From: Nocardia carnea
Lineage (GTDB): Bacteria; Actinomycetota; Actinomycetes; Mycobacteriales; Mycobacteriaceae
NCBI RefSeq assembly: GCF_029868855.1
Contig: NZ_JARWOV010000015.1
Span: 1-33,938, forward strand
DNA length: 33,938 nucleotides
Reading direction: 5' to 3'
Shown: positions 1 to 8,097 of the stretch, piece by piece
Position numbering within the stretch: position 1 is the first letter of the stretch
Layout of the letters: every line of letters begins with the position of its first letter
The notes under the pieces: model-generated
What the model was told of the DNA's origin: nothing
Database searches by the model: none
What the model saw: the letters and a program-made list of their open reading frames with translations, nothing else
Translations under genes and position numbers: made by a program

Positions 1-120
1 ATCCCCCTTTTTTTCCCCCGGCCCCCCGCCGCCCCCGCCCCGCCCCCCCCCCCCCCCGGCCCCCCCCGGCCGGGGCGCGGGCGCGCGGGCCCCGGCGCCC
101 CCCCCCCGGTTCTGGGCGGC
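1..120. other. Low-complexity C/G homopolymer tract at the window edge
   Basis: The first ~115 bases are almost only runs of C and G, with a T run near base 8-14. No coding pattern, repeat unit or hairpin stands out. This looks like a contig edge with unreliable base calls rather than biology. Confidence 0.6.
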
Positions 121-147
121 GACGGCTCACCGCCGCCACGGTGTGGA

Positions 148-1935
148 TCAGTGCGCCTGTTCTCCCGCGGCCACCTCCGAGCGCTCGCGGTGCTTCACCT
201 CCACCAACGGCAGGCGCAGGGCGGCCGGCGCAGCGGCGGGGACCACCGGCGCGACCGGTGCCACCGGCGCGATCCGCCGATACGGCGATCCCAGCGGCGG
301 CCGCGGATCGGCCTGGCCCTTGTTCGGCCACAGCGCGACGGCCCGCTCGGATTGCGCGGTGATGGTGAGCGAGGGATTCACGCCGAGGTTCGCCGAAATG
401 GTCGAACCGTCGATCACGTGCAGACCCGGATACCCGTAGAGCCGCTGGTACGGGTCGACCACACCGGCTTCGGGGCTGTCGCCGATTACGCAGCCGCCGA
501 TGAAGTGGCCGGTCATCGGGATATTGAAAACGCTGCTGATCGGGCCGCCGGGGGTCCCGTCGATCTTGCGGGCGACCCGCCGCCCCACCTCGTGCCCGGC
601 GGGAATCCAGGTCGGGTTGGGGGCGCCCTCACCCTGGCGCGTGGTCATCTTGCGTTTGAACAGGCCACGCTTGGTGTAGGTGGTGATCGAATTGTCCACC
701 GACTGCATCACCAGCAGACCGATCGACTGCTCCGACCAGTGCCGCGGATTCTGCACATGCGGCATATCGCGACGGTGCCGCCACATCTCCCGCAACCAGA
801 GCCGCCGTTTGGAGACACCCGGTTCCTCGCTCACCATGATGCTGCCCAGTAGCGCGATCACATTGCTGCCCTTGCCGTAGCGCACGGGTTCGACATGGGT
901 ATCGGCATCGGGGTGGATCGAGGAGGTGATCGCCACACCCTTGGTGAAATCGTTGTCCTTCACGCGACTGCGGATGGCGAGCAGTTCCTCGGAATTGGTG
1001 CGCGAGAGGAATCCGAGCCGCCCGGAGATATCGGGCAGCGACCCCGAATCCCGCAGTTTGTGCAGCAACCGCTGAGTCCCCAGCGACGCCGCCGCGAAAA
1101 CCACCTGTTCGGCGGTGAAGGTGGTGCGTTTCTTGCGCACCCAGCGCCCAGTGGCGACGGTCTGGACCGCGTACCCGCCGCCCGGCAGCGGTTTCACATC
1201 CGTGACGGTCCGTAACGCATGCACCTCGGCACCCGCCTGCTCGGCAAGGTACAGATAGTTCTTCACCAGGGTGTTCTTGGCGTTGTGGCGGCAGCCGGTC
1301 ATACATTCACCGCAGTGGGTGCAGGAGCGCCGCGCCGGACCCGCCCCGCCGAAGAACGGGTCTTCGACCTCCTCACCGGGCCGGGAACCGGGGCCACCGA
1401 AGAACACACCGACCGGAGTGCGCTGATAGGTATCGGCCACCCCCATCTCCTCGGCGACCTCGCGCAGTACCCGGTCGGTGGGTGTGGTCGCGGGATTGGT
1501 GGTCACGCCCAGCATGCGTTTGGCCTGGTCGTAGTACGGACCGAGTTCGTCCTGCCAGTCGGTGATATGCGCCCACGGACCGTCGCGGAAGAATTTCTCC
1601 GGCGGCTCGTACAGCGTGTTCGCGTAGACGAGGGAACCGCCGCCGACCCCCGACCCGGCCATGATCAGGGTGTCTTTCAACAGCGCCAGCCGCTGGATAC
1701 CGAAGCACCCGAGATAGGGCGCCCACAGGTACTGCCTGGCCCGCCAGGACGTTTTCGCGAATTCGTCGTCGGCGAAACGGCGTCCGGCCTCGAGGACGCC
1801 GACCCGGTAGCCCTTCTCGGTCAGCCGCAGGGCGCTCACACTGCCGCCGAATCCGGAGCCGATGACGAGTACGTCGTAGTCGAAGGTCTGGCCGGGCCCG
1901 GCGCCGGTGCCGGGACTCGTTGCGGAACTGGACAT
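148..1935 (-). CDS. choD: ChoD-type GMC oxidoreductase (cholesterol oxidase family)
   Basis: FAD-dependent GMC-family oxidoreductase of 595 aa. The N-terminus carries the dinucleotide-binding motif GSGFGG at about residues 26-31, followed by the family segment RLTEKGYRVGVLEAGRRF. A Cys-rich stretch (CTHCGECMTGCRHNAKNT) and the C-terminal FAD-contact segment DGSTISANLGVNPSLTITAQ are intact. The order and wording of these blocks match, from memory, M. tuberculosis ChoD (Rv3409c, about 578 aa), including the tail around SLWPNKG. The family oxidises 3-hydroxysteroids in principle, but ChoD-type proteins may have other substrates, so the substrate is inferred. The start is the ATG at 1935, a few bases after GGAAG. 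The open frame runs back to 2211, but that extension has no family similarity. No Tat or Sec signal is seen, so it is probably cytoplasmic or membrane-associated. Confidence 0.88.
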   Translation of the reverse strand: MSSSATSPGTGAGPGQTFDYDVLVIGSGFGGSVSALRLTEKGYRVGVLEAGRRFADDEFAKTSWRARQYLWAPYLGCFGIQRLALLKDTLIMAGSGVGGGSLVYANTLYEPPEKFFRDGPWAHITDWQDELGPYYDQAKRMLGVTTNPATTPTDRVLREVAEEMGVADTYQRTPVGVFFGGPGSRPGEEVEDPFFGGAGPARRSCTHCGECMTGCRHNAKNTLVKNYLYLAEQAGAEVHALRTVTDVKPLPGGGYAVQTVATGRWVRKKRTTFTAEQVVFAAASLGTQRLLHKLRDSGSLPDISGRLGFLSRTNSEELLAIRSRVKDNDFTKGVAITSSIHPDADTHVEPVRYGKGSNVIALLGSIMVSEEPGVSKRRLWLREMWRHRRDMPHVQNPRHWSEQSIGLLVMQSVDNSITTYTKRGLFKRKMTTRQGEGAPNPTWIPAGHEVGRRVARKIDGTPGGPISSVFNIPMTGHFIGGCVIGDSPEAGVVDPYQRLYGYPGLHVIDGSTISANLGVNPSLTITAQSERAVALWPNKGQADPRPPLGSPYRRIAPVAPVAPVVPAAAPAALRLPLVEVKHRERSEVAAGEQAH

Positions 1936-2433
1936 TCTTCCGAGACTATGGCCTGGATCACCCCGGCGGGAACACACCCGCGGACAGGAAATCGGCTTTT
2001 TCGGCCAACTCCGCATTATGAGCGGCCGGATATCCGGCACGGCCCGACCGTGCCGCGCCATCGACCCGACATCAGGTCCCCCGGGCCGACCGAGCGGACG
2101 CCGACACGGCGGATGGCACTCTCCGCCCCCGCAGACGACGTGCAGATCGCCGCAGCCCGCAGGATTCGCGGCGCGCGGGAGACGATGCCGCCCCACCCAC
2201 CGCAAGCCCACCCAGGTGATCGCCGAGCCCCGGTGACAGCGTGCCGCTGGCCGGAGCGCTCGATCGGCTGCCGGAATACGCGCGCCGATCTGTGGGACTT
2301 CCGCACCTCGGCAGGGGACGGCTACGCGGCGCGGTCACAGGATGTGACGGCACCGTCCGCCGAGCGTCCGATTCCGCTGCGGTGGCCACCAGGAGGTCCT
2401 GGCCCAGGCGGCTCCCGGGCATGCTGCGCGAGC
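1936..2433. other. Intergenic region with a palindrome upstream of choD
   Basis: About 500 bases with no convincing gene; the open frames here are compositional shadows. It holds a perfect 14-bp palindrome GCCGGATATCCGGC (2025-2038) about 90 nt upstream of the choD start. Next to it is a minus-strand -10-like CATAAT (2020 to 2015). An inverted repeat GTCACA-GGA-TGTGAC lies at 2334-2348, downstream of phoD. A choD promoter/operator is a reasonable inference for the first site; the second is unexplained. Confidence 0.45.
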
Positions 2434-4092
2434 TCACCTACCCGCGTCGATTGCCGGCTCGTGCCCGGAGACCTCTACTTGCGGCGGAATCGTCGACGGC
2501 GCGGGATCCCCGGCGGACTCGGCGCCGGGCCGGCCGTGTTCGACCACGAAGCTCGCTCGGGTGACGACAGGCGCGCCGGGCTCTCGCACATATGGCACAA
2601 CCCGGAAATCGCTGCGCCACAGCTGGTGATCCACTTCCACCCGGACGTAGCCGCGTTGCCCGTTGAAGAACTTCATATCGGGATTGGCGGCCAGCAGAGT
2701 GCGACCGCGCGGGGTCAGGTCCGCGCCGTCACGGCCGGTGGTGATCGAGGTCCCGGTGAATTCGGTCGCCACCACCGGCGACCCCGGATCCGAGTAGTCA
2801 CCCCGGATATCGACCACATAGTTCTCGTGCCGATCACCGGTGAGCACCACCAGGTCGCCGCGGCCGCGGGCAGCGGCGGCGGCGAGAACCGCGTTCCGGT
2901 CGGCGACATAGCCGTCCCAGGCGTCCGTGCCGACCGCCACGGCCGGGCCGGGGTCGTAGTCGGATTGCGCCATGGCGACCTGGTTTCCGAGGATCTGCCA
3001 GCGCGCCGGGGAACGGGTGAGACCGTCGATCAGCCACGAGCGCTGCTCGGCACCCAGGATCGTGCGGCCGGGGTCGAAGCGGTCCGCGCAATCGACGACG
3101 AGATTCGCACCGTCACCGCATACCAGCGGTGACCGGTATTGGCGGGTGTCGAGCATGGTGAGGTCGGCGAGGTCGCCGAAGGTGTACCGGCGGTGCATCC
3201 GGGCGTACGGCCCGGCCGGAAGTTGTTCGATCCGCAAGGGAAGGTGCTCGTACATCGCCTGGAATGCGGCCGCGCGGCGCCGCCGGAACAGGGCGGGCAG
3301 CAGATGGATATCGATACCGGCGCCGGGTTCGAAACCGGCCCAGTTGTTGTCGATCTCGTGATCGTCGAAGGTGCAGACCCAGGGGAAGGCGGCGTGCGCC
3401 GCGCGCAGCTCCGGCTCGGCCTTGTACTGCGCGTAGCGGAGCCGGTATCCGGTGAGGTCGGTGGCCTCCTCGCGCAACGTCTCCGGAATCCCGACCCCCA
3501 CCCGGCCGCGCGCCCATTCCATTTCGTAGATGTAGTCGCCGAGATGCACCACCAGATCCAGGTCCTCGCCGGACAGGTGCTCGTAGGCGGTGTAATAGCC
3601 GGAACTCCAGTGCTGGCAGGACGCGAACGCGAACCGCAGGCGGTCCGTGCGCGCTCCGGTCGCGGGTGCGGTGCGGGTGCGGCCGACCGGTGAGATCGCC
3701 GAACCGGCACGGAATCGGTAGAAGTACCAGCGATCCGGCGCCAGGCCGCGCACCTCCGGATGCACACTGTGGCCGAGTTCGCGGGTGGCCACCGTGCTAC
3801 CGCGGGCGGCGATCCGGCGGAATTGTTCGTCCTCGGCGACCTCGTATTCGACGGTCACCGGCGCGAGCCCGGTACCGCCCAGCCCGTCGGGGGCGAAGGG
3901 GTCGGGGGCCAGGCGCGTCCACAGCACCACGCCGTCGGGCAGCGGATCGCCGGAAGCGACTCCCAGCGAGAAAGGGTCACCGAGCAGGCGCGGCGCCCGG
4001 AACGGCGCACTGCTCACCAGGCCCGCACCGGCCAGCACTGCGACGGCACCGGCCGACCCCGCTTGCAGCAATCTGCGACGGGATAGTGGCAT
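2434..4092 (-). CDS. phoD: PhoD-family alkaline phosphatase/phosphodiesterase, Tat-exported
   Basis: 552 aa. The N-terminus is a twin-arginine signal (SRRRLLQAG, then a hydrophobic Ala/Gly stretch), so the folded enzyme is exported. A PhoD N-terminal beta domain follows (FSLGVASGDPLPDGVVLWTR). The metallophosphatase core has FASCQHWSSGYYTAYEHL, HLGDYIYE, TFDDHEIDNNW and LTGDRHENYV, which carry the expected metal and active-site residues. PhoD enzymes release phosphate from phosphodiesters and monoesters outside the membrane under phosphate limitation. The ATG at 4092 has no Shine-Dalgarno, but CATAAT sits 7 nt upstream on the minus strand, so the mRNA is probably leaderless. The gene lies 58 nt downstream of the LppU-like gene and could also be read through from it. 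Confidence 0.92.
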   Translation of the reverse strand: MPLSRRRLLQAGSAGAVAVLAGAGLVSSAPFRAPRLLGDPFSLGVASGDPLPDGVVLWTRLAPDPFAPDGLGGTGLAPVTVEYEVAEDEQFRRIAARGSTVATRELGHSVHPEVRGLAPDRWYFYRFRAGSAISPVGRTRTAPATGARTDRLRFAFASCQHWSSGYYTAYEHLSGEDLDLVVHLGDYIYEMEWARGRVGVGIPETLREEATDLTGYRLRYAQYKAEPELRAAHAAFPWVCTFDDHEIDNNWAGFEPGAGIDIHLLPALFRRRRAAAFQAMYEHLPLRIEQLPAGPYARMHRRYTFGDLADLTMLDTRQYRSPLVCGDGANLVVDCADRFDPGRTILGAEQRSWLIDGLTRSPARWQILGNQVAMAQSDYDPGPAVAVGTDAWDGYVADRNAVLAAAAARGRGDLVVLTGDRHENYVVDIRGDYSDPGSPVVATEFTGTSITTGRDGADLTPRGRTLLAANPDMKFFNGQRGYVRVEVDHQLWRSDFRVVPYVREPGAPVVTRASFVVEHGRPGAESAGDPAPSTIPPQVEVSGHEPAIDAGR

Positions 4093-4105
4093 GAATCAAA
4101 TTATG
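4093..4105 (-). promoter_or_regulatory. Candidate -10 box for leaderless phoD
   Basis: On the minus strand CATAAT (4105 to 4100, five of six to TATAAT) is followed by 7 nt and then the phoD ATG. Transcription would begin at about the start codon. No -35 match is visible. Confidence 0.45.
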
Positions 4106-4150
4106 GCGTGCCCCCGGCCGACCGCCGCCGGCGACCGGCCGGGCGGCGGA

Positions 4151-4870
4151 CTAGAGGCCGGCGAAGCAGACCACGAAGCGGCGCTGGTCGTAGACGAAAC
4201 CGCTGTCGGCCGACGGGCAGGCGTTCACGCTGTTGGTATCCGGCAGGATGCTGATCACCTGCATCCCACCGGGTCCGCAGTCGGCGCGCTGGGGCTGATC
4301 ACCCGATACATCCACACAGCTGCCGACGACCCAGTCGATATCGAGACACAGGGTGGTGTCGGCGATCGTATGGCTGGTGTCACCGTCTGCGGGGCAGGCC
4401 GTTCCGACCGGACCGACCGCGGAGACCTTGTACCGGGATTCCGTGCTGCCGCAGGGCGCTTCGGTGACTTCCTTCTCGCCGAATCCGCTGAGGCATTCCC
4501 CGGCGGCCACCTCGACCTTCGGCGGCGCCTGTTTCGCTTCCTTGTTGACCTCCCCCGCGGTGCCCAGGGCAGGCGGGGTGGTGGTCGGCGGCGCGGCGGC
4601 CGAGGACGGCACCACGGGTGCCGCGGGTGTCGTTGTCGTCCCCGCGATCGTTGTGGTTGCCGCCGGGGTCGGCGCGGCGAGATCCTCGGTCGCTTCCTCG
4701 GTACCGCCGCCGGCCGTGGCCAGCAGGGCGGCGATCCCGATACCCAGCACGATCGAGGTCACCACGGCCGCGATGGCGATGGCCGCCGCGGTGGCCCCGA
4801 CCCGTGCGCGTTTGTCCTGCGGCGAGAGCGGCGGCTGCCCGCCGTCCTCGTTCGGTACCGGGTCGGTCAC
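4151..4870 (-). CDS. LppU/SCO3897-like membrane-anchored protein
   Basis: 239 aa. A short polar N-terminus precedes one membrane segment at about residues 27-52 (Ala/Ile/Val-rich). A Thr/Pro/Ala-rich linker follows, then a Cys-rich extracytoplasmic domain with spaced cysteines (GECL, APCGS, TACPADG, TTLCLDIDWVVGSCVD, NACPSA, FVVCFAGL). This cysteine pattern with LCLDIDWVVG and a C-terminal FVxDxRxFVVC is what I recall for the LppU/SCO3897 family, whose function is unknown. The start is a GTG whose first bases form a GTGA overlap with the stop of the upstream gene (4867), so translation is probably coupled. Surface exposure is inferred. Confidence 0.75.
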   Translation of the reverse strand: MTDPVPNEDGGQPPLSPQDKRARVGATAAAIAIAAVVTSIVLGIGIAALLATAGGGTEEATEDLAAPTPAATTTIAGTTTTPAAPVVPSSAAAPPTTTPPALGTAGEVNKEAKQAPPKVEVAAGECLSGFGEKEVTEAPCGSTESRYKVSAVGPVGTACPADGDTSHTIADTTLCLDIDWVVGSCVDVSGDQPQRADCGPGGMQVISILPDTNSVNACPSADSGFVYDQRRFVVCFAGL

Positions 4871-5475
4871 GGCTCGCCGCGCAGGACGGCCGCCACGGCG
4901 TCACCGAACGACTGTCCACCCATGATGTAACCGCCGGCGACGCCGCCGACGAGCAAGCCGATCGGTCCGGTGATGATGCTCAGGAAGCCGAGTCCCACGA
5001 GCGCGCCGAGCAGTCCGCCCAGCACCGCGCCGACCGCGACCCCGGCGACGTTCTTCTCCAGTTCGGAGGTGAGCCGGGCCATCGAGCTCACCGGACGCAT
5101 CTCTCCGATGTTCTCGGCGGTCACGGTGGGGGTGAGTTCGAGAGTGGTGCCGTCGCCGCTGATCTCGTGTGCGACGGCCATATCGCTGCCGGAGATCTCG
5201 TAGGTCAGCGGTACCTCGGCCACGACGGCACCGCTGACGGCCTTCAGCACGGCCGTGGCACCGTCGGGGGTGAGTTCGAACCGGCCGTTCTCGACCTCGG
5301 TCGTGATGGTCTGCGTCTTCTGGTCGACGCTTGTCTCGTAGGCGATTCCCTGGTCGACGCCCTCGCTCTCGAGCTTCGGAGCCGGCGCCGCCGGTTCGGC
5401 GTGCACGGTCGCGGCCGAAATACCGACGGCGGCGACAGACAGAAGTGCGGTTGCGGCGAAAGTGCCGAACTTCAT
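4867..5475 (-). CDS. Exported protein with C-terminal glycine-zipper membrane segment
   Basis: 202 aa, start ATG 5475 with AAGGA about 10 nt upstream. The frame is open back to 5586, but the signal peptide begins at this ATG. Residues ~1-30 are a Sec signal ending near VHAEP. The middle is a beta-rich domain (YETSVDQKTQTITTEVENG and onward) that resembles small actinobacterial exported domains such as DUF8020; that assignment is from memory and uncertain. The last ~60 residues form a Gly-rich hydrophobic hairpin (GAVLGGLLGALVGLGF, GLLVGGVAGGYIMGG), a glycine-zipper pattern of membrane-inserting helices. It is the first gene of an operon with the LppU-like gene (4-base overlap). Function is unknown; a cell-envelope role is inferred from export and operon partner. 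Confidence 0.7.
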   Translation of the reverse strand: MKFGTFAATALLSVAAVGISAATVHAEPAAPAPKLESEGVDQGIAYETSVDQKTQTITTEVENGRFELTPDGATAVLKAVSGAVVAEVPLTYEISGSDMAVAHEISGDGTTLELTPTVTAENIGEMRPVSSMARLTSELEKNVAGVAVGAVLGGLLGALVGLGFLSIITGPIGLLVGGVAGGYIMGGQSFGDAVAAVLRGEP

Positions 5476-5942
5476 TACGTTCAATTCCTTCTCACGTAGA
5501 CCGTCCCGGAACGGGGCGGCTGCGATTTCAGCTCGCGCACAGGACCATACCGATATTCCGACTTCGGATGCATACCCAGAATTCAAAGGAAAATTTATCC
5601 TTTAAATTGCCGTGGAATAACGGGGAATCGCGGGCGGAATTCTCCGAAACTCGCCCGGTACAACGGTTATACCGCTCTGCAATGTCCGGAACGAGGCACC
5701 GGAGGGGTCACCAGCATTCACCTGGCAACCACATCCGGACGATAACGTTTACGCACCGTTATCTACTCGGAGGCCCCCGGCTGTTACATGTGCGCCGCAA
5801 TCCCGCGGACCGCTCTGTAACCATTACCCGATTCGTGACCGCCGCACACACTTCGTGATCATCCGTGACTGTGCCGCGTGATCCGCAGGTGCTCCACTAC
5901 TTACAGGATGTCCGATACCTGCCGATACCACCGGAGCCGGCC
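5476..5942. promoter_or_regulatory. Divergent intergenic region with several inverted and direct repeats
   Basis: No gene is supported. An AT-rich patch (5581-5610) holds two overlapping palindromes: AAAGGA/TCCTTT (5585-5590, 5598-5603) and AATTTA/TAAATT (5592-5597, 5603-5608). Further on are CGGT-TAT-ACCG (5664-5674) and GATAACG/CGTTATC arms (5741-5747, 5757-5763, 9-nt loop). Just before the 5943 gene the octamer CCGATACC occurs twice, 10 bp apart (5912-5919, 5922-5929). These are probably binding sites for the two divergent genes; the regulators are unknown. Confidence 0.4.
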
Positions 5943-6359
5943 ATGAACTCATCGGGAAGTCTTCGCGTCGGGCTCACCGCCTGTGCGCTCGCCGCGGCCA
6001 CCGCCCTCGGCCCGCCCGCCACCGCCTCGGCCTACATCACCGATGTCGGCGTATCCGGCGGGTTCGGCCTGGGTTTCATCCAGTACGGCGTCGGCTGCAC
6101 GTACACCGTGACCGCCACCGGCGCACCCGGTGACCAGGTGTTCTTCGAGGACTCGGTGAACGGGCGGCCGGGCGGCGGCACCTTCGGCGCGGTCGAAGAG
6201 GAAGAACCGGGGGTATTCACCGCGGACTGGAACCCGACCGTGATCGGGCGGCACACCGTCTCCGCGGGCGGCGCCGCCACCGACGTCAACGTCCAGGTCG
6301 GATACGACTTCGGCATCATCTGCTTCACGCTGCCCGAGTGGGTTCACTTACCGTTCTGA
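5943..6359 (+). CDS. Small secreted protein, beta-rich, function unknown
   Basis: 138 aa. A Sec signal peptide covers about residues 1-29 and ends at an Ala-x-Ala site (TASAY). The mature part is ~110 residues rich in Gly, Thr and Val with two cysteines (GVGCTYTV and GIICFTL), one near each end, likely to form a disulphide across a small beta-sandwich. I recognise this as a type of small exported protein frequent in Nocardia but know no function. The start is ATG 5943 with CCGGAG 7 nt upstream; the longer frame from 5865 would place extra residues before the signal peptide. Confidence 0.7.
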   Translation: MNSSGSLRVGLTACALAAATALGPPATASAYITDVGVSGGFGLGFIQYGVGCTYTVTATGAPGDQVFFEDSVNGRPGGGTFGAVEEEEPGVFTADWNPTVIGRHTVSAGGAATDVNVQVGYDFGIICFTLPEWVHLPF

Positions 6360-6409
6360 CCCCGGCCGGCACATGATCCGGGCCCGCACCCGGTTTTCCA
6401 GAGCGCTTG

Positions 6410-6794
6410 ACAGGCTCCACAATTTCGACAGTCTCCGCGCGCGTGGTGGCCTTCGGCGGCAGTTCGTCCACAACGGTCCCCGTGGTCCGGAACCGGACGG
6501 TCCGGGCGTTTCCGGCCGGCGATACCGAAAGCGCGATCCGCAGCGTGCGGATCTTCGGCGCCCAGGCCGCGCTTCGTCTATGCCGCGACCGAGATCGCGA
6601 TGAGTCGCTGGGTCCGGCGGCACGCGGTCCGGCCGAAATGTGCGGGCTTCCTCTGCGGCAGTGTGCTGTTCACCGACGGCGGCACCGACGCCCATTTCCG
6701 CCCGAACGACCGGCCGCGGGCCGTACCGCTCCGCGGCGTGGTGGGCTACCTCCGCAAATTCCTGCGGCTCGCCGCGGCCCGGCGCGCGGGATGA
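6410..6794 (+). pseudogene. Decayed short-chain dehydrogenase/reductase (SDR) remnant
   Basis: One frame (codons in phase with 6407) reads ARVVAFGGSSSTTVPVVRN then RTVRAFPAGDTESAIRSVRI up to about 6570. The next frame continues FVYAATEIAMSRWVRRHAV from about 6573, then GFLCGSVLFTDGGTDAHFRP, to a stop at 6794. Together these are the middle and C-terminal blocks of an actinobacterial SDR: the Ser-rich catalytic loop, the YxxxK helix and the DGGTDA tail. Three lesions are visible. The N-terminal Rossmann half is absent, there is a frame change near 6570, and the ~65 residues between the active-site helix and the tail are missing. The active-site lysine is also Glu (YAATE). It cannot make a working enzyme. 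Confidence 0.72.
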
Positions 6795-6893
6795 CACCTG
6801 GCGAAAGCCGGTAGTACTACTCATGCCGGCCATGCCCGCCCGCGACAGACTCGGTAGGGAACCGAATCGGCCGGATGGGTAAGGGGAGCTCGG

Positions 6894-7409
6894 ATGACAT
6901 GGTCGCGGGTATGGCGGGTGACGACCGGGGTGGCACTGTTGTGCGTCCCCGTGCTCATGGTCGCTGTTCGAATGAATATCTCGATGGGCTGGATCTTCGC
7001 GTTCGTGTTCATCTACGGTGCACCCCTGTGGCTGGGCAGCGCCGCCGTCCTCGTATGGATCACGCTGGGCCTGTTCACACCGGGTAGCGCCGTCGAGACG
7101 GCCGCACCCCTACCCCGCAGGCTGCTGTACGGGTTGCTGTGGCTCTACCTGGCGACCCTGAGCTTCTTCTGCCTGTTCATGTCCGACGGCGGCGACGCAG
7201 ACGACTGGCAGTCACCGGCCGGTCATTTCCTGGGTGTGGACGGCTACAACAGCAGCACGCCCGAATACCTCAGGCAGGCCGAGGCCGCAGCGTTTCCGAG
7301 CCTTGTGGTGAGCTGGGCGGCTCTTCTCGCGGCCGCCATCACCTACGGCGTGATCGTGGCGCGCAACCGGCGAACGCGCGCGCGATCCCTGTCTGCGTCC
7401 GCACGCTGA
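6894..7409 (+). CDS. Four-helix integral membrane protein, unknown function
   Basis: 171 aa with about four hydrophobic segments: residues ~8-25, ~30-62, ~82-100 and ~143-162. A soluble loop with acidic residues (SDGGDADDWQSP) lies between the third and fourth. The C-terminus is short and Arg-rich, so probably cytoplasmic. The start is supported by AGGGGAG about 5 nt before ATG 6894. I recognise no family. The stop lies 7 nt from the stop of the convergent TetR gene. Confidence 0.62.
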   Translation: MTWSRVWRVTTGVALLCVPVLMVAVRMNISMGWIFAFVFIYGAPLWLGSAAVLVWITLGLFTPGSAVETAAPLPRRLLYGLLWLYLATLSFFCLFMSDGGDADDWQSPAGHFLGVDGYNSSTPEYLRQAEAAAFPSLVVSWAALLAAAITYGVIVARNRRTRARSLSASAR

Positions 7410-7416
7410 ACCGCGG

Positions 7417-8097
7417 CTACGGCGGTTCGGGTAACTGCAGGGCGTTGAACCAGATCCAGTTCAAGGTTTCGAGCAAGGTTTCGAAACCGATCTTCTCGCC
7501 CTCGACGAACACCAGCGAAGCCATTCGGCTCACCATGCTCGACAGCGCCAGCGCCGTCACCCGCGCGTCCAGCCGCGGCGTCACCAGACCGCGCTGCTGC
7601 AGGTCCCGGATCAGCGCCGCATTGCGATCGATGAACGCGGACGCCCGTTCGGCGCGCAGGGCCGCGAACTGCTGGTCGACCCGCGACACCTGTTCCAGCG
7701 CCGCCATCAACCGGGCATTGCGCCGATAGGAGCGCAGATACTCCCGGTTCGCGGCGGCGATCCAGTCCCGTGGATCGGAGCTACCGCCCCGAGCCCGGAC
7801 GTGCGGATGCAGCATCTCGTCGCGGACCTGCGCGACGACTTCGGAGAAGATCTCTTCCTTGCTGTCGAAATGGGTGTAGAAGGAACCCGAAGCGACGCCC
7901 GCGGTGCGGGTGATATCGCTGATCCGGGCATCGACGAACCCATCGGTTTCGAAAACCCGGCGGGCGGCGGCAACCAGTGCGGCACGGGTCCGGATGCCGC
8001 GCCTGCTCTTCGGCGCCGGGCGGCCGGTGGCCGGTGGCTCCGCGACGCCGGGATCGGTCACTGTTTCTGCCTGCGCGCTGCGTTCCCGGGTTGTCAC
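7417..8097 (-). CDS. TetR/AcrR-family transcriptional regulator
   Basis: 226 aa. After a ~32-residue polar N-terminal tail comes a classic TetR DNA-binding domain: RTRAALVAAARRVFETDGFV, ISDITRTAGVASGSFYTHF and DSKEEIF. The C-terminal ligand/dimer domain is all-helical and not assignable to a ligand. The start is a GTG in a GTGA overlap with the stop of the hotdog gene (8094), so the two are co-translated. Its place at the end of a minus-strand run of acyl-CoA genes suggests it responds to an acyl-CoA or fatty-acid-like effector and controls that cluster. That role is inference. The 20-bp palindrome at 10329-10348 is a candidate operator. Confidence 0.85.
   Translation of the reverse strand: MTTRERSAQAETVTDPGVAEPPATGRPAPKSRRGIRTRAALVAAARRVFETDGFVDARISDITRTAGVASGSFYTHFDSKEEIFSEVVAQVRDEMLHPHVRARGGSSDPRDWIAAANREYLRSYRRNARLMAALEQVSRVDQQFAALRAERASAFIDRNAALIRDLQQRGLVTPRLDARVTALALSSMVSRMASLVFVEGEKIGFETLLETLNWIWFNALQLPEPP

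Noticed and set aside
1..120. Telomere-like or CRISPR-like repeat at the window start
   Set aside because: There is no regular unit, only homopolymers.
1936..2211. N-terminal extension of the choD frame to 2211
   Set aside because: It has no similarity to the GMC family, is Arg/Pro/Cys-rich, and the ATG at 1935 gives the expected ChoD N-terminus.
1219..3132. Long plus-strand open frame (637 codons)
   Set aside because: It is antisense to choD and phoD and is a GC-bias shadow without recognisable domains.
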